This document shows, one piece after another, positions 9,000 to 18,836 of a DNA stretch of 64,000 nt. A model generated the notes under the pieces. The model ran no database searches, was not told the DNA's origin, and saw only the letters and a list, made by a program, of their open reading frames with translations. The stretch lies in the NCBI RefSeq assembly GCF_026239695.1, contig NZ_JAPIVS010000005.1:62001-126000 (forward strand). The letters run 5' to 3'. The stretch is from Pedobacter sp. MC2016-15 (GTDB taxonomy: Bacteria > Bacteroidota > Bacteroidia > Sphingobacteriales > Sphingobacteriaceae). Made by a program: the position numbers and the translations under genes. Within the stretch, counting starts at the first letter, position 1; each line of letters begins with the position of its first letter.

Positions 9000-10802
9000 A
9001 TGTATCAAAAAATGAATTATATCCTGATACTGCTGCTTTTTTGTACAAACCTGTCGTTTGCACAGGATCTGAAATTTACAGCAGCGGTAAGTTCGGCACA
9101 GGTTGCTACCGGAGAGCAGTTTGAAGTGCAATTTGCAGTAAATGGAAATGGTGATCGCTTTACACCGCCCAGCTTTGAAGGTTTCCAGGTGCTTTCGGGG
9201 CCCAATGTGTCAAACAGTATGACCTCCATCAATGGCAATACGACAATCAGTATTGCCTACAGTTATATTCTTGCTGCGATCAAAGAGGGTAGTATCACTA
9301 TTGGTTCTGCCAGCATGACCGTTAATGGCAAACGTCTGCAGACAAATCCCATACGCATGACTGTAGTTAAAGGGCAGCCTGTCCAGCAAAATCAGGGTCG
9401 GAATGCAGCCGATAACACTATTACTGATGGAAGTACTGCAGATCTTTCCAAATCCCTGTTTCTCCGTGCTGTGGCTGATCAGACGACTGTATATCAGGGG
9501 CAGCAGGTGCTGCTCAGTTATCGCCTGTACACGCGTGTAGGTATTGTTGACAGCAGACTGGATAAATTGCCGGACCTCACGGGTTTCTGGAGCCAGGATG
9601 TGAAAGAAAACCAGCAGCAGGCGCAGTGGAGGGTAGAAACTTACAAAGGTCAGAAATATAATGTTGCAGATGTGCGCCAAAGCATTCTGTTCCCGGAGCA
9701 TTCGGGTGATATCAAGATCGCTCCCTTTGAGATGACTTTTATAGCAAGGGTGGCGGAACCTTCCAATGATATCATGGACCAGTTTTTCGGAAGCCCGTAC
9801 AAGGATGTCAAACACAACACGAAAAGTGCGCCGCTGGTGATTCATGTGAAACCCCTGCCGGAAAATGGTAAGCCTGCAGGATTTACCGGTGCCGTAGGCA
9901 AGTTTAGTATGACGGCAGATCTCGATAAAACTGAATTGAAAGCCAATGAATCGCTCACGTATAAGGTAAGAGTTACCGGCTCCGGAAATATCAAATTGCT
10001 GAAAGACCTGAGTGTGAATTTTCCGCCTGATTTTGAGAAGTATGATCCCAAGATTACTGATACGGTTACCGAGACTGCAAAGGGTGTTTCGGGTAGCCGT
10101 CTATATACTTTCCTGGTTATTCCGCGGCATCAGGGTGAGTATACGATTGACCCGGTACAATTTTCTTATTTTAATCCCTCAACAGGTAAATATGTGGTGC
10201 TTTCCGGCAGTCCCTTTAAAGTGAAAGTAAATAAAGGAACAGCAGAAAGCAATGTGACTGCTTTCGCTGCTGCAGGTAAGGAAGAAGTAAAAGTACTGGA
10301 TAAAGATATCAGGTATATCAAGACTGGCGATGCTGGTTTAAGTGATATCGGAAAGGGTTTTTACAAATCCTTCTGGTATTTTCTGTTGCTTGCTGCAGGA
10401 CCGGCATCCTGTGTAGCTGCGTTTATTTACAGGAATAAGCAGCGTATCGCAAATAGTGACGTGGTCAAAATGAGAAGCCGCAAAGCAGGGAGGGTAGCCG
10501 CCCGCCATTTGGCCAGTGCTGAGAAACATCTGGGTGACAGGAACGAATTTTATGAAGCTGTCTTTAAAGGCTTGTATGGTTATCTAAGTGATAAGCTGAA
10601 TATCTCTGTAGCAGAACTCAACAGGGAAAACATCGCTGATGAACTCCATGTACGAAAGCTTGATCCACTGCTGACTGCGGAACTTCTCACTACATTGGAT
10701 ACTTGCGAAATGGCACGTTATTCGCCTGTGACCTCTATGTCTGAGCAGGAAATTCTGCAAAAATCAAAAAATATTATCAATCGCATTGAAGATGAAATCT
10801 AA
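9000..10802 (+). CDS. batD: BatD, periplasmic membrane-anchored protein
   Basis: A 600-residue protein with a signal peptide (NYILILLLFCTNLSFAQ), a long periplasmic region of BatD beta-sandwich repeats (for example FEGFQVLSGPNVSNSMTSIN and SLTYKVRVTGSGNIKLL), one membrane helix near residues 455-475 (SFWYFLLLAAGPASCVAAFI) and a helical cytoplasmic tail ending in NIINRIEDEI. The length and order fit BatD (about 550-620 residues). ATG at 9000 is used; ATG at 9012 is an equally good start just before the signal peptide. It overlaps batE by 11 bases. Confidence 0.9.
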   Translation: MYQKMNYILILLLFCTNLSFAQDLKFTAAVSSAQVATGEQFEVQFAVNGNGDRFTPPSFEGFQVLSGPNVSNSMTSINGNTTISIAYSYILAAIKEGSITIGSASMTVNGKRLQTNPIRMTVVKGQPVQQNQGRNAADNTITDGSTADLSKSLFLRAVADQTTVYQGQQVLLSYRLYTRVGIVDSRLDKLPDLTGFWSQDVKENQQQAQWRVETYKGQKYNVADVRQSILFPEHSGDIKIAPFEMTFIARVAEPSNDIMDQFFGSPYKDVKHNTKSAPLVIHVKPLPENGKPAGFTGAVGKFSMTADLDKTELKANESLTYKVRVTGSGNIKLLKDLSVNFPPDFEKYDPKITDTVTETAKGVSGSRLYTFLVIPRHQGEYTIDPVQFSYFNPSTGKYVVLSGSPFKVKVNKGTAESNVTAFAAAGKEEVKVLDKDIRYIKTGDAGLSDIGKGFYKSFWYFLLLAAGPASCVAAFIYRNKQRIANSDVVKMRSRKAGRVAARHLASAEKHLGDRNEFYEAVFKGLYGYLSDKLNISVAELNRENIADELHVRKLDPLLTAELLTTLDTCEMARYSPVTSMSEQEILQKSKNIINRIEDEI

Positions 10803-11562
10803 ACGCAGCTCAGGGACATTAATTTTTTGGATCGCGCTGTTGCTGCCCATGCTTACTTACGCCGGCGGACAACCTGACAGTCTGTTTAAGCAGGCCAATG
10901 CGCAATATGCAAAAGCGCAGTACACTGAGGCACTAAACAATTATCAAAAGATCATTGCCGGTGGAAAGCATTCTGCAGCAGTGTATTTCAATATGGGTAA
11001 TGCCAGCTATAAACTGGCGGATCTGCCATCGGCAATGCTGTATTATGAAAAGGCTCATCAACTTGCGCCCAACGACGAAGATATCAATGCGAATATCAGG
11101 CTTGGCAATTCGAAAATCCGGGATAAAATTGAAGAGGTGCCGGAGTTTTTCATGAACCGCTGGTGGACTTCCATTTACCTGAGTTACACTGCCAATACGA
11201 TAGCGTTAATCAGCTTGTTATTCGCCTTTGCAGGCTCAGCCTTATTAATAGTTTACTTCTTTGCTCATCGCAGAGGGATCAAAAAGACCGCTTTTTTTTC
11301 CAGTCTGACTTGTTTTGCTTTGGGGCTCTTTGCAATGTTTATTCTGAGCCGTCAGGTTAGTTATTTTGAACAGCAGTACGGAATCGTATTCCATAGTCCG
11401 GTTTATGTGAAAAGTGAGCCTGCTGAAGGTTCCCGTTCACTGGTGCTGATCCATGAGGGATTGAAGGTACGAATTATCGATGTTGGACAAAACTGGGTAA
11501 AAGTAAGGCTGGCAAACGGGAGCGAAGGCTGGATCAAATCTGCAGATCTCAGAGAGATCTAA
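10792..11562 (+). CDS. batE: BatE, TPR and SH3-like domain protein
   Basis: A 256-residue protein: signal peptide (TLIFWIALLLPMLTYAGG), TPR repeats (residues 28-110; YAKAQYTEALNNYQKIIAGG, then MGNASYKLADLPSAMLYYEK), two membrane helices (residues about 130-195) and a C-terminal bacterial SH3 domain (VKSEPAEGSRSLVLIHEGLK through VRLANGSEGWIK). It is the last gene of the operon; its stop overlaps the convergent hydrolase gene by 4 bases. The SH3 domain suggests binding to peptidoglycan or a partner protein in the periplasm; this is inference. Confidence 0.88.
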   Translation: MKSKRSSGTLIFWIALLLPMLTYAGGQPDSLFKQANAQYAKAQYTEALNNYQKIIAGGKHSAAVYFNMGNASYKLADLPSAMLYYEKAHQLAPNDEDINANIRLGNSKIRDKIEEVPEFFMNRWWTSIYLSYTANTIALISLLFAFAGSALLIVYFFAHRRGIKKTAFFSSLTCFALGLFAMFILSRQVSYFEQQYGIVFHSPVYVKSEPAEGSRSLVLIHEGLKVRIIDVGQNWVKVRLANGSEGWIKSADLREI

Positions 11563-12569
11563 GGTTTTTCTGGTAAAACTTTCATGTTCAATATACTTTG
11601 TGCAAAGTCCTGTGTTTCCCTTTCTACAGATGGAATATCTCCCGATAATAACGCTGAAGCAATGGGATGAACTCCTGTTTTCGGCAGGCTGAGTTTTCTC
11701 TTTAATGCTGCAGGGGTCCCCAATTGTTCAAACATATCCAGCATCGCATCTACCCTTACTGTTTTGTCCTGATGCGCTTCATCCTTGTAGTAGTAGAGCA
11801 TCAGTACTGGCTGCTTAATTTTCGCGAAGATATCAGGTCTGCTGGTAGTTTCCACAAATTCTTCAAGTTGAGGCAGCGCCTCCACCCGGTATTGGTTATA
11901 CCAGTATTTTAACACTTCAGGTTCTTTATCATTGTTCCTGACATAATCTCCACCCTTCACCAGTCTGGCAATCTGCAGGCCCCAGGGGTCATTGAGCAGC
12001 CAGGCTGCGCTGTTATTGATTCGGATATTGGGAGAATAGAGCACAAGCGCATTTACTTCAGGATATGTTGCGGCAAGCCGGAGTGCTAGGAGGGCGCCGT
12101 TGGAAGTACCCATCAGGATTACCTTTTTCCCGATTTTTCTACCTATGGCATAAGCCTCACGTGCCGAAGTCCATATATGATCCGGTGTAAAATCCAGCAT
12201 GGCATCTTTATTATTAAGTCCGCTGCCGGTCAGACGCGCGAGATACAGGTTGCAACCAAATTTCTTTGCAAAGTTACGGTGTACCGGCTCTGCTTCGCCC
12301 TGACTTGCGCCAAAACCATGGATGTAGACTACTGCATATTCTGTTTGCCCTTTGTTTAAGCTGTCTGCCCACACGATCCTGGCCTGATTATCTGGTTTGA
12401 CGGGAAGGGCGGCCTCATTTGAGCTGATATGTTTCTCCAGTTTATCAATGTCCTCAGGTAGTGCCGGCAGTGATTGGTCGTAAACTGGGGTTGTAGGTTT
12501 TGGCCCTGCAACATAAGCCATAAGAAGCAGAATTACCGCAATAGCATAATAAGCCTTTTCATTTTTCAT
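11559..12569 (-). CDS. Alpha/beta hydrolase with N-terminal membrane anchor
   Basis: A 336-residue protein beginning with a hydrophobic segment (AYYAIAVILLLMAYVAG) that may act as a signal anchor. The hydrolase fold follows: an oxyanion-loop HGFGASQ, the nucleophile elbow GTSNGA (Ser) and a late catalytic His in KTGVHPIAS. It resembles serine lipases/esterases that act in the periplasm; the substrate cannot be read from sequence. It is convergent with batE (4-base overlap), so it is not part of that operon. Confidence 0.78.
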   Translation of the reverse strand: MKNEKAYYAIAVILLLMAYVAGPKPTTPVYDQSLPALPEDIDKLEKHISSNEAALPVKPDNQARIVWADSLNKGQTEYAVVYIHGFGASQGEAEPVHRNFAKKFGCNLYLARLTGSGLNNKDAMLDFTPDHIWTSAREAYAIGRKIGKKVILMGTSNGALLALRLAATYPEVNALVLYSPNIRINNSAAWLLNDPWGLQIARLVKGGDYVRNNDKEPEVLKYWYNQYRVEALPQLEEFVETTSRPDIFAKIKQPVLMLYYYKDEAHQDKTVRVDAMLDMFEQLGTPAALKRKLSLPKTGVHPIASALLSGDIPSVERETQDFAQSILNMKVLPEKP

Positions 12570-12623
12570 AAACTAAAGGTCTGCAAAAGGAAATATATGT
12601 AACATAGCCGAAGGTGGTGATAA

Positions 12624-14024
12624 TCAGGTGCTGTGTTTATCTCTGAAAAACAGCGATTTTTTCTCGATACCCAGTTTTTTCATTCTTGAACTGAGTGTAG
12701 ATGAGTTGATCTCCAGGATCTCTGCCGCGCCGCCCTGTCCGTATATTTTCCAGTCGCAGCGCTCCAGTACGGCCAGGATATGATCTCTTTCGTTTTCTGT
12801 AATGGTTTTCATGCTACCATGCTGTTGTTGCTGCATGCCGGAATGATGATGGGGAGAGAGTTGCAGCGAACAGATGGTATTGCCGGTAGCCAGGAGGACA
12901 CTCCTTGCCATCAGGTTTTCCAGTTCCCTTACATTGCCGGGCCAGTCGTAACTGATCATCTCCCGTAATACCTCCTCAGAGATTGCAGTGATCTGCTTTC
13001 CTTCTCTGCTGGCGTGTGCTCGCAGAAAGTGATTGGCGAGCAGGGGAATATCTTCCCTGCGTTTCCGCAGCGGTGGCAGGGTAACCGGGAAAACGTTGAG
13101 CCTGTAGTACAGATCCATCCTAAATCTGCCCGAGGCTATCTCTTCTTCCAGATTACGGTTGGTGGCAGCGATGATACGTACATCAATATTTTTCTTTTTA
13201 CCGCCTATAGGTTCTATCTCTTTCTCCTGCAGTACCCTGAGAAACTTGACCTGCAGATCCAGTGGCAGTTCGCCCACTTCGTCGAGGAATATTGTTCCCT
13301 GATCTGCCTGTTCAAACTTTCCCGTTCGTTTGTCGGTAGCACCCGTAAAAGCACCGCGTTCATGCCCAAATAACTCTGATTCGATCAGGCTCGCCGGAAG
13401 TGCCGCACAATTGACTACAATGAAGGGCTTCTTTTTACGTGGGGAAAGCTGATGTATGCAATGTGCCACCAATTCCTTTCCTGTACCGCTCTCTCCTAAA
13501 ATCAAGGCGGAGGTGTCTGAGGGAGCAATGATCTTCACATTTTCCAGCAGCTCCTGCATGGGCTTGCTATTTCCGACAATTCCTTGAAACTCCTGTCCCA
13601 TTGAGGAGGAGGGTGATTTGGATTGTACAATCTTCAGGTATTCAGCTTCTCTTTTCTGCTGATGGAGGTACCAGGCCACATCCAGCATGACCAGGACATC
13701 CTTTTCACGAAAAGGTTTTACGAGAAAACCGTATGGCCTGGTAGATTTTGCCGCATTGAGTACTTGCTTATCGGAGTTGGCGGATAAAAATACGAAGGCT
13801 ATATTTCTATCATTCAATATTTTCGCGAGGTCGATACCTGTCAGTCGCCCCTTCAGCTGTATATCGAGCAAAACCAGGTCTGGCTGTCCGCGGTCGATGA
13901 CTTCCAGTGCTTCTGCAACAGAGCCTGCGATAGGGCAGACCTGATATCCTGACTTCTTTAAAATAATCTTTAAATTATTGGCTTCAATAAACTGATCTTC
14001 TACAATAAGAATTTTAGCTTGCAT
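12624..14024 (-). CDS. Sigma-54-dependent response regulator (NtrC family)
   Basis: A 466-residue protein in the order receiver (1-120, phospho-acceptor Asp in DLVLLDIQLKG), sigma-54 AAA+ domain (about 150-380) with Walker A GESGTGKE, the GAFTGA loop that contacts sigma-54 and LDEVGELPLD, and a Fis-like HTH at the C-terminus (AEILEINSSTLSSRMKKLGI). It should activate sigma-54 promoters after phosphorylation. Start 14024 is chosen over an upstream codon because AAGGAGG lies five bases before it. No histidine kinase gene is adjacent. Confidence 0.93.
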   Translation of the reverse strand: MQAKILIVEDQFIEANNLKIILKKSGYQVCPIAGSVAEALEVIDRGQPDLVLLDIQLKGRLTGIDLAKILNDRNIAFVFLSANSDKQVLNAAKSTRPYGFLVKPFREKDVLVMLDVAWYLHQQKREAEYLKIVQSKSPSSSMGQEFQGIVGNSKPMQELLENVKIIAPSDTSALILGESGTGKELVAHCIHQLSPRKKKPFIVVNCAALPASLIESELFGHERGAFTGATDKRTGKFEQADQGTIFLDEVGELPLDLQVKFLRVLQEKEIEPIGGKKKNIDVRIIAATNRNLEEEIASGRFRMDLYYRLNVFPVTLPPLRKRREDIPLLANHFLRAHASREGKQITAISEEVLREMISYDWPGNVRELENLMARSVLLATGNTICSLQLSPHHHSGMQQQQHGSMKTITENERDHILAVLERCDWKIYGQGGAAEILEINSSTLSSRMKKLGIEKKSLFFRDKHST

Positions 14025-14187
14025 TTCAACCTCCTTTTCTGAAAATGAAAAATATGGGTTTTGCGACACCTGTGCAAAATCCTATCAAATATAATCGTTC
14101 TTATCAAATATAGAGTACAGTTGTAAAATGATATTTTCGTAAGCGATAAATCGTTTAATGTTTATATTGCCGACATACCTGAAAACT

Positions 14188-15006
14188 ATGAAATTATACA
14201 CATCTGTACTGCTGCTGGCATTGGCCTTTTCGGGCTGTAAGCATAAAGAAGAAGGAAAAATCTATACGCCCAGGGGTCTAAAAGAGAAAGAAAATTTTAA
14301 CGAATTCCATAAGGGAGCTGAAAAATCCCTGGCTATTTATACGTATACGGATAAGGAAAGTTCCGGCGAAAGCCCTGACAAGGAATTGTTTGGTCTAAAA
14401 TTCAGAGATACCACTGTTCGCATACAGATTCATCCATCAGATAAAGAAGCCGTTTCGGATCATTTTGCGATGGCTGAATTTCTGAATACCCAGAAAACTG
14501 CCGTGTTGGTACAGATTGCTGACCAGTCGGGATTGGTGGCACCATTCTATCTGATTTCGGTGAAGGATGGCGGTCTGGATGTAGTCAGCGTTTACCGGCC
14601 ATCCAGCGGGAAAGGTGATAAGCGCTTTACAAAAGGACTCAGCAGAATTGGCCGTTCCGGTTATCTGATCAACAATGATTTCTTTATCACGACAGTAGAT
14701 GCCAGAGTTTATCCCCTGACGAGGCAGAATCCGGACGAAAGAATCCAGGGTATCCACTTGTTAAATTCAGCTGATAAGAAGACGCTGGTATTTCTCGTAT
14801 CTTCTTCGCTATACCAGATTCATTACCCAACCGGGGAGGTATATACACAGAAACTTTCTGCTGACCTGCCAAAAACACCTGAACAGGTATTTCCCTGGAT
14901 ACAGAATAATTACAGCTGGCAAACCAATGCCAAAGGGATCTCTTTTCTGAAGAAAAATAAAGATGACGAGAGGATCATAGACATCAGAGAGTTTAAAAAG
15001 TCGTAA
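14188..15006 (+). CDS. Lipoprotein of unknown function
   Basis: A 272-residue protein with a lipoprotein signal (MKLYTSVLLLALAFSGC; lipobox ends FSGC), divergent from the response regulator. The mature part is mostly beta and has no signature I recognise; segments include KTAVLVQIADQSGLVAPFYL and VYTQKLSADLPKTPEQVFPW. It could be a membrane-attached sensor or binding protein. The ATG at 14188 is used because it directly starts the signal peptide; the in-frame ATG at 14158 would add ten residues. Confidence 0.65.
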   Translation: MKLYTSVLLLALAFSGCKHKEEGKIYTPRGLKEKENFNEFHKGAEKSLAIYTYTDKESSGESPDKELFGLKFRDTTVRIQIHPSDKEAVSDHFAMAEFLNTQKTAVLVQIADQSGLVAPFYLISVKDGGLDVVSVYRPSSGKGDKRFTKGLSRIGRSGYLINNDFFITTVDARVYPLTRQNPDERIQGIHLLNSADKKTLVFLVSSSLYQIHYPTGEVYTQKLSADLPKTPEQVFPWIQNNYSWQTNAKGISFLKKNKDDERIIDIREFKKS

Positions 15007-15168
15007 ATTGGCAAAGCTGGGGCTTGATTTTTGACGCCAGTAATTTTGTGGTTATTTGAGTCATTTGTGAGGACTTCGGGAATTATTTCTCCCATAGTGG
15101 GGTATTTTATCTCTTGATAGTCGTTTTCATCAAACATTTTAATTATCATTGTATTAAAATTTAATGAG

Positions 15169-15750
15169 ATGGATTACGGCCTCTTACTTCGGAATATAGC
15201 CAGATATATAAAACTTGATAAAGACGAGGAAGAATACCTTATTCCCTTGTTAATGTCCAAAAAAGTACGGGCAAACGAAGTATTACTGGAAGCCGGTGAT
15301 GTAAATCAAATGGTAATTTTCGTAACCGGAGGTTGTTTGAGAAGTTATGCGCTGGATAATAATGGTTTTGAACATATTCTTCAGTTTGCACCTCCCGGAT
15401 GGTGGATCGTTGATATGCTGAGTTTTATTACTCAGGAACCATCGAGATTAAACATAGATGCGATTGAAGACAGTGAGATCATCTATCTTTCCAAATCTGA
15501 TTTTGATACCATCTACCTGGAAGTTCCCAAATTTGAACGTTTCGGAAGGATACTCACGATGAACGGAATGGCTACTTTCCAACACAGGCAAATTGACAAT
15601 GTGAGCCTGAGCCCGGCAGAGCGCTACATCAAATTTTGTAAATTATATCCATCCCTGATAAGGGACCTGCCCTTACAACAGATTGCATCCTATATTGGGG
15701 TATCCACAGATTTTCTGAGCAAAATGCTCAGTACTGCTGAATTTAAATAG
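15169..15750 (+). CDS. Crp/Fnr-family transcriptional regulator
   Basis: A 193-residue regulator with a cyclic-nucleotide-binding beta-roll (residues about 25-120: ANEVLLEAGDVNQMVIFVTGGCLRSY) and a short C-terminal HTH (LPLQQIASYIGVSTDFLSKML). Bacteroidota contain many such small Crp-like proteins, and most lack the cAMP-binding residues of E. coli CRP. The protein ends a few residues after the recognition helix, which is usual in this group. The target genes are not apparent. Confidence 0.85.
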   Translation: MDYGLLLRNIARYIKLDKDEEEYLIPLLMSKKVRANEVLLEAGDVNQMVIFVTGGCLRSYALDNNGFEHILQFAPPGWWIVDMLSFITQEPSRLNIDAIEDSEIIYLSKSDFDTIYLEVPKFERFGRILTMNGMATFQHRQIDNVSLSPAERYIKFCKLYPSLIRDLPLQQIASYIGVSTDFLSKMLSTAEFK

Positions 15751-15758
15751 CAACTTAA

Positions 15759-16838
15759 TTACTGATCTTCTTTGAATACCAGCAAAGGCAGGTGTGTGCG
15801 GTAAGCCAGATTCCTGGTGAGGCTGCGGTGAAATATACGCTCAAAAAAACCATATTCTTTTGGTACGGTAATGAGCAGGTCCATCGTGTTCTCATCAGCA
15901 AAGTCAAGGATACCTTCTTCCACATTTTCATGGTCAGTATAGTAGTACTTCACCTCTTTTTCGCTCCAGATCTGATGGAGTTCTTTCAGTTCTTCCCTGG
16001 CCTCAGGATCAGGTTCTTCCTCAACTCTGTTGACATATAATATGGAAAGGGCTGCTTTCAGCTGGCTGACGAAAGTATTGATCGGGAAAACCGGAATGGT
16101 TTTCGTCACATTTTTCAGGTCGCACGCAAAAACTGCATTCTTGATTTTTTTGTATACGGCCTGCTGAGGGATAACTAACAGGGAAGTATGTGTTTCCTTT
16201 GCAACAGCGATGGTATTACTGCCTACCAGAACTTTTTCAATTTCACTTTTTCCGGCCATGCCCATTACGATGAGGCCAATGTGCTGCTGTTCTGTGATCA
16301 GGTTTACGGCAGGTATAAGGGGTCTGCCATCTGACAGGATCTCCACAGTAGTCTGTTCGTATACTAAGCTACTGAGTTCTTCTTTAAGGCGGAGTAATTG
16401 TTTCTGACTGTCTTTCTGGGAATGCAGCATCTCTGCTGAAACCGGCGCAATGGTGGTAGTCACAAGAGGAATACAGTCATGGGAATGGTATATGATCAAT
16501 GCAGAACATTTAAGCTGATGGGTTAAACCGGCAGCGTACCTGGCTGCATTTAATGCAGATTCAGAAAAGTCTGTCAGTACCAGTATTTTTCCTCCGCCAT
16601 GGAGGTGTTGAAGGTGATCGTCTATTGCATTTTCCAGCTGATGGAATTGCTCGTCGCTGAGGCTGCGCTGGCCCTGATTCTCTATTGTCCAGGTACCGGA
16701 AGTGGAGCGTAGTAATCGAATGGGGTCGGGCTCGCCCGTAATCATTTCAACTTTAAATCTTTGCAGGCGTGCTGATGCCGTTACAATAGCATCAAGTTCA
16801 AGGTTTCCTGCATTAAATTTTATAGAGAATGTTCTCAT
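15759..16838 (-). CDS. Tandem universal stress protein with N-terminal extension
   Basis: A 359-residue protein with two UspA domains (about 84-225 and 230-358), each starting with a beta-strand/DFSESALNAARYAA or CDLKNVTK segment; the first has the conserved GMAGKSEIEKVLVGSNTIAV region (G-x2-G-x9-G-like ATP loop). Residues 1-80 form an extra small domain (FSIKFNAGNLELDAIVTAS) not typical of UspA proteins. The ATG at 16838 is used; the ORF continues only one GTG codon further. Role in general stress is inferred from the family. Confidence 0.83.
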   Translation of the reverse strand: MRTFSIKFNAGNLELDAIVTASARLQRFKVEMITGEPDPIRLLRSTSGTWTIENQGQRSLSDEQFHQLENAIDDHLQHLHGGGKILVLTDFSESALNAARYAAGLTHQLKCSALIIYHSHDCIPLVTTTIAPVSAEMLHSQKDSQKQLLRLKEELSSLVYEQTTVEILSDGRPLIPAVNLITEQQHIGLIVMGMAGKSEIEKVLVGSNTIAVAKETHTSLLVIPQQAVYKKIKNAVFACDLKNVTKTIPVFPINTFVSQLKAALSILYVNRVEEEPDPEAREELKELHQIWSEKEVKYYYTDHENVEEGILDFADENTMDLLITVPKEYGFFERIFHRSLTRNLAYRTHLPLLVFKEDQ

Positions 16839-17020
16839 CACAATATATATTAATATAATGAAGCTATTAGCATGCCTGGTTTAATTCCTGAGAAATTGCA
16901 TGAATATAGTTATAAAGATAACAAGTATTGTATTAATTGGTTTTAAGCTGCTGTGTTTTGTATATTGCCATTAACTGCATGGCGGATGATTGATCTGAAC
17001 TGATATCCAGGCGTATATTT

Positions 17021-17476
17021 ATGAGAAGATTTCTATTTTTTGTTTTAATTCTAATAGCCAGTCTGAAAGCTGCAGCTCAAACTCAGCAGGAACAACAGCG
17101 CATACAGGCACCATTGCTCCGGTTTTTTGATGCGATGGCAGCTATACAGCCAGAGGCGCTGAGGGCAGAGGTAACCCCTGATTTCTATCTGCTGGAAAAT
17201 GGCAAGATATGGAATACAGATTCCCTGACCAATTCCATGAACCGATATAAAGGATTAGAGTTGAAAAGAGTCAACAAGCTGGATTTTCTGAAAACAGAAC
17301 AGATCGGAAATACCTCGCTTGTATCTTATCACAATACGGCAGAGCTAAACTATAAAGGGAAACAATTTACCATCAGGTGGCTGGAGAGTGCTGTATTACT
17401 AAAAGACAAGGGAAACTGGAAGATTAGATTTTTGCATTCAACTGAATTAAAGCCTGTTGCAGAATCTGTCCACTGA
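17021..17476 (+). CDS. Secreted DUF4440/NTF2-like protein
   Basis: A 151-residue protein with a signal peptide (MRRFLFFVLILIASLKAAAQ) and an NTF2/SnoaL-like fold: an N-terminal helix (LLRFFDAMAAIQPEALRAEV), then beta-strands ending FTIRWLESAVLLKDKGNWKIRFLHST. These proteins form small cone-shaped pockets and often have no known substrate. It stands alone between a universal stress gene and the next outer-membrane gene. Confidence 0.72.
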   Translation: MRRFLFFVLILIASLKAAAQTQQEQQRIQAPLLRFFDAMAAIQPEALRAEVTPDFYLLENGKIWNTDSLTNSMNRYKGLELKRVNKLDFLKTEQIGNTSLVSYHNTAELNYKGKQFTIRWLESAVLLKDKGNWKIRFLHSTELKPVAESVH

Positions 17477-17568
17477 AAATATCATTGTTACAAACTTTAT
17501 GGCGTATATAGCGTTAAGGTATATTATTTTCCTTATCACCAGCAAAAAGACCTTATAATTTAATTCAT

Positions 17569-18789
17569 ATGAGAAAGTATCTATTCCTGATCTTGTGTCT
17601 CCTTCCCGCTTATCTGTCAGCACAGAATACGCCCACCATGCTACCGCAAAACAATATTGTAAGGGATACTACACATCAAACCGATCTGATAGATGTTTAT
17701 AAAAGTATTTTTCGTGTCACACCAAAAAAGATCAGGACTGAGGACGGTAAGAGAATCTATTTTTCTTTTTTGCCTGTGGGAGGTTCAGCCCCGGGAGGAA
17801 GTGGCAATGCATTGGTAACCAGTACCACCGCTGCAATATACCTGGGTAACCGTCGTACCACAAATATTTCCAGTGCTACCTTTACGCCTTACTGGAACTT
17901 TGGAAGCCGGTTTGGTTTACCACTGCGTTCCAGTGTCTGGTTGCCGGATAATGCCTGGGTGATCCAGGGAGATATCCGCTTTCTGCGCTATCCGCAATAT
18001 ACCTGGGGATTGGGTAGCAGCCGAAGTAATGACGACAATGTCCTGGTCAACTATAACTATATCCGCTTTTATCAGAGAGCACTCAAACGTATCGAACCTT
18101 ACCTTTTTGCGGGTGTAGGGTACCATCTGGACTACCATTCCAGTATTGCCAGTGATGATCCTGCAATAAGCCTGCAAGAATTTACCGGGTATAATTATGG
18201 CATCAAGGGGAATTCTGTTTCTTCGGGAATCAGTCTGAATCTTCTATACGATACCAGAAATAACTCCATTAACCCGCTTCCGGGTGCCTACGCAAACCTG
18301 GAATACCGTATGAACCCTTCCTTCCTCGGAAGTCACGATAGCTGGTCTTCGGTATTCCTGGACGTGAGGAAGTACTTTTCTATGAATCCTGCGAATAAAA
18401 ACCAGCAGAACCAGCTCGCCTTTTGGTCGTATTTATGGAGTTCACTGAGCAACAAGACACCTTATCTGGACCTGCCAAGTATAGGATGGGACCCCTACAA
18501 CCGCTCAGGAAGGGGAATCGACCAGAACCGTTACCGTGGGAAAACCTTATTTTACTTTGAAGGAGAATACCGGAGAGACATTACAGAAAATGGTTTGCTG
18601 GGGTTTGTAGTTTTTGCCAATACAAATACCGTAAGTGGCTCCGGCTCCTTCTTGAAATCATGGCATCCCGCTGCCGGTACAGGAATGAGGGTTAAGTTCA
18701 ACAAGGGATCAAATACGAATATCGGCATTGATTACGGCGTTAGTAAAGGCTACAGCAGGGTGATTTTTAGTCTCGGAGAAGCTTTTTAG
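17569..18789 (+). CDS. Outer membrane beta-barrel protein, D15/Omp85-like
   Basis: A 406-residue protein with a signal peptide (MRKYLFLILCLLPAYLSA) and alternating-hydrophobicity strands that end in an aromatic residue (SLGEAF), typical for an outer-membrane barrel. The NRYRGK segment (near residue 320) resembles the RG-Y/F signature of the Omp85 (BamA/TamA) barrel. No POTRA repeats precede it, so it is a barrel-only member. Whether it inserts proteins or exports lipids is unknown. It is 47 bases upstream of the DUF1080 gene and may be co-transcribed. Confidence 0.7.
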   Translation: MRKYLFLILCLLPAYLSAQNTPTMLPQNNIVRDTTHQTDLIDVYKSIFRVTPKKIRTEDGKRIYFSFLPVGGSAPGGSGNALVTSTTAAIYLGNRRTTNISSATFTPYWNFGSRFGLPLRSSVWLPDNAWVIQGDIRFLRYPQYTWGLGSSRSNDDNVLVNYNYIRFYQRALKRIEPYLFAGVGYHLDYHSSIASDDPAISLQEFTGYNYGIKGNSVSSGISLNLLYDTRNNSINPLPGAYANLEYRMNPSFLGSHDSWSSVFLDVRKYFSMNPANKNQQNQLAFWSYLWSSLSNKTPYLDLPSIGWDPYNRSGRGIDQNRYRGKTLFYFEGEYRRDITENGLLGFVVFANTNTVSGSGSFLKSWHPAAGTGMRVKFNKGSNTNIGIDYGVSKGYSRVIFSLGEAF

Positions 18790-18836
18790 GCGAGCTTGTC
18801 AGCAGATAAATAAAGCATAAAACTAAATATAACTAT

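Noticed and set aside
9210..9845. 211-residue minus-strand frame opposite batD
   Set aside because: It lies wholly inside batD, has no ribosome-binding site and no recognisable domain; codon pattern belongs to the plus strand.
14910..15149. 79-residue minus-strand frame (MIIKMFDENDYQEIKYPTMG) before the Crp gene
   Set aside because: It overlaps the 3' end of the lipoprotein gene, lacks a ribosome-binding site, and its first 45 residues are the only part that looks coding; too weak to call, although a small gene or remnant is possible.
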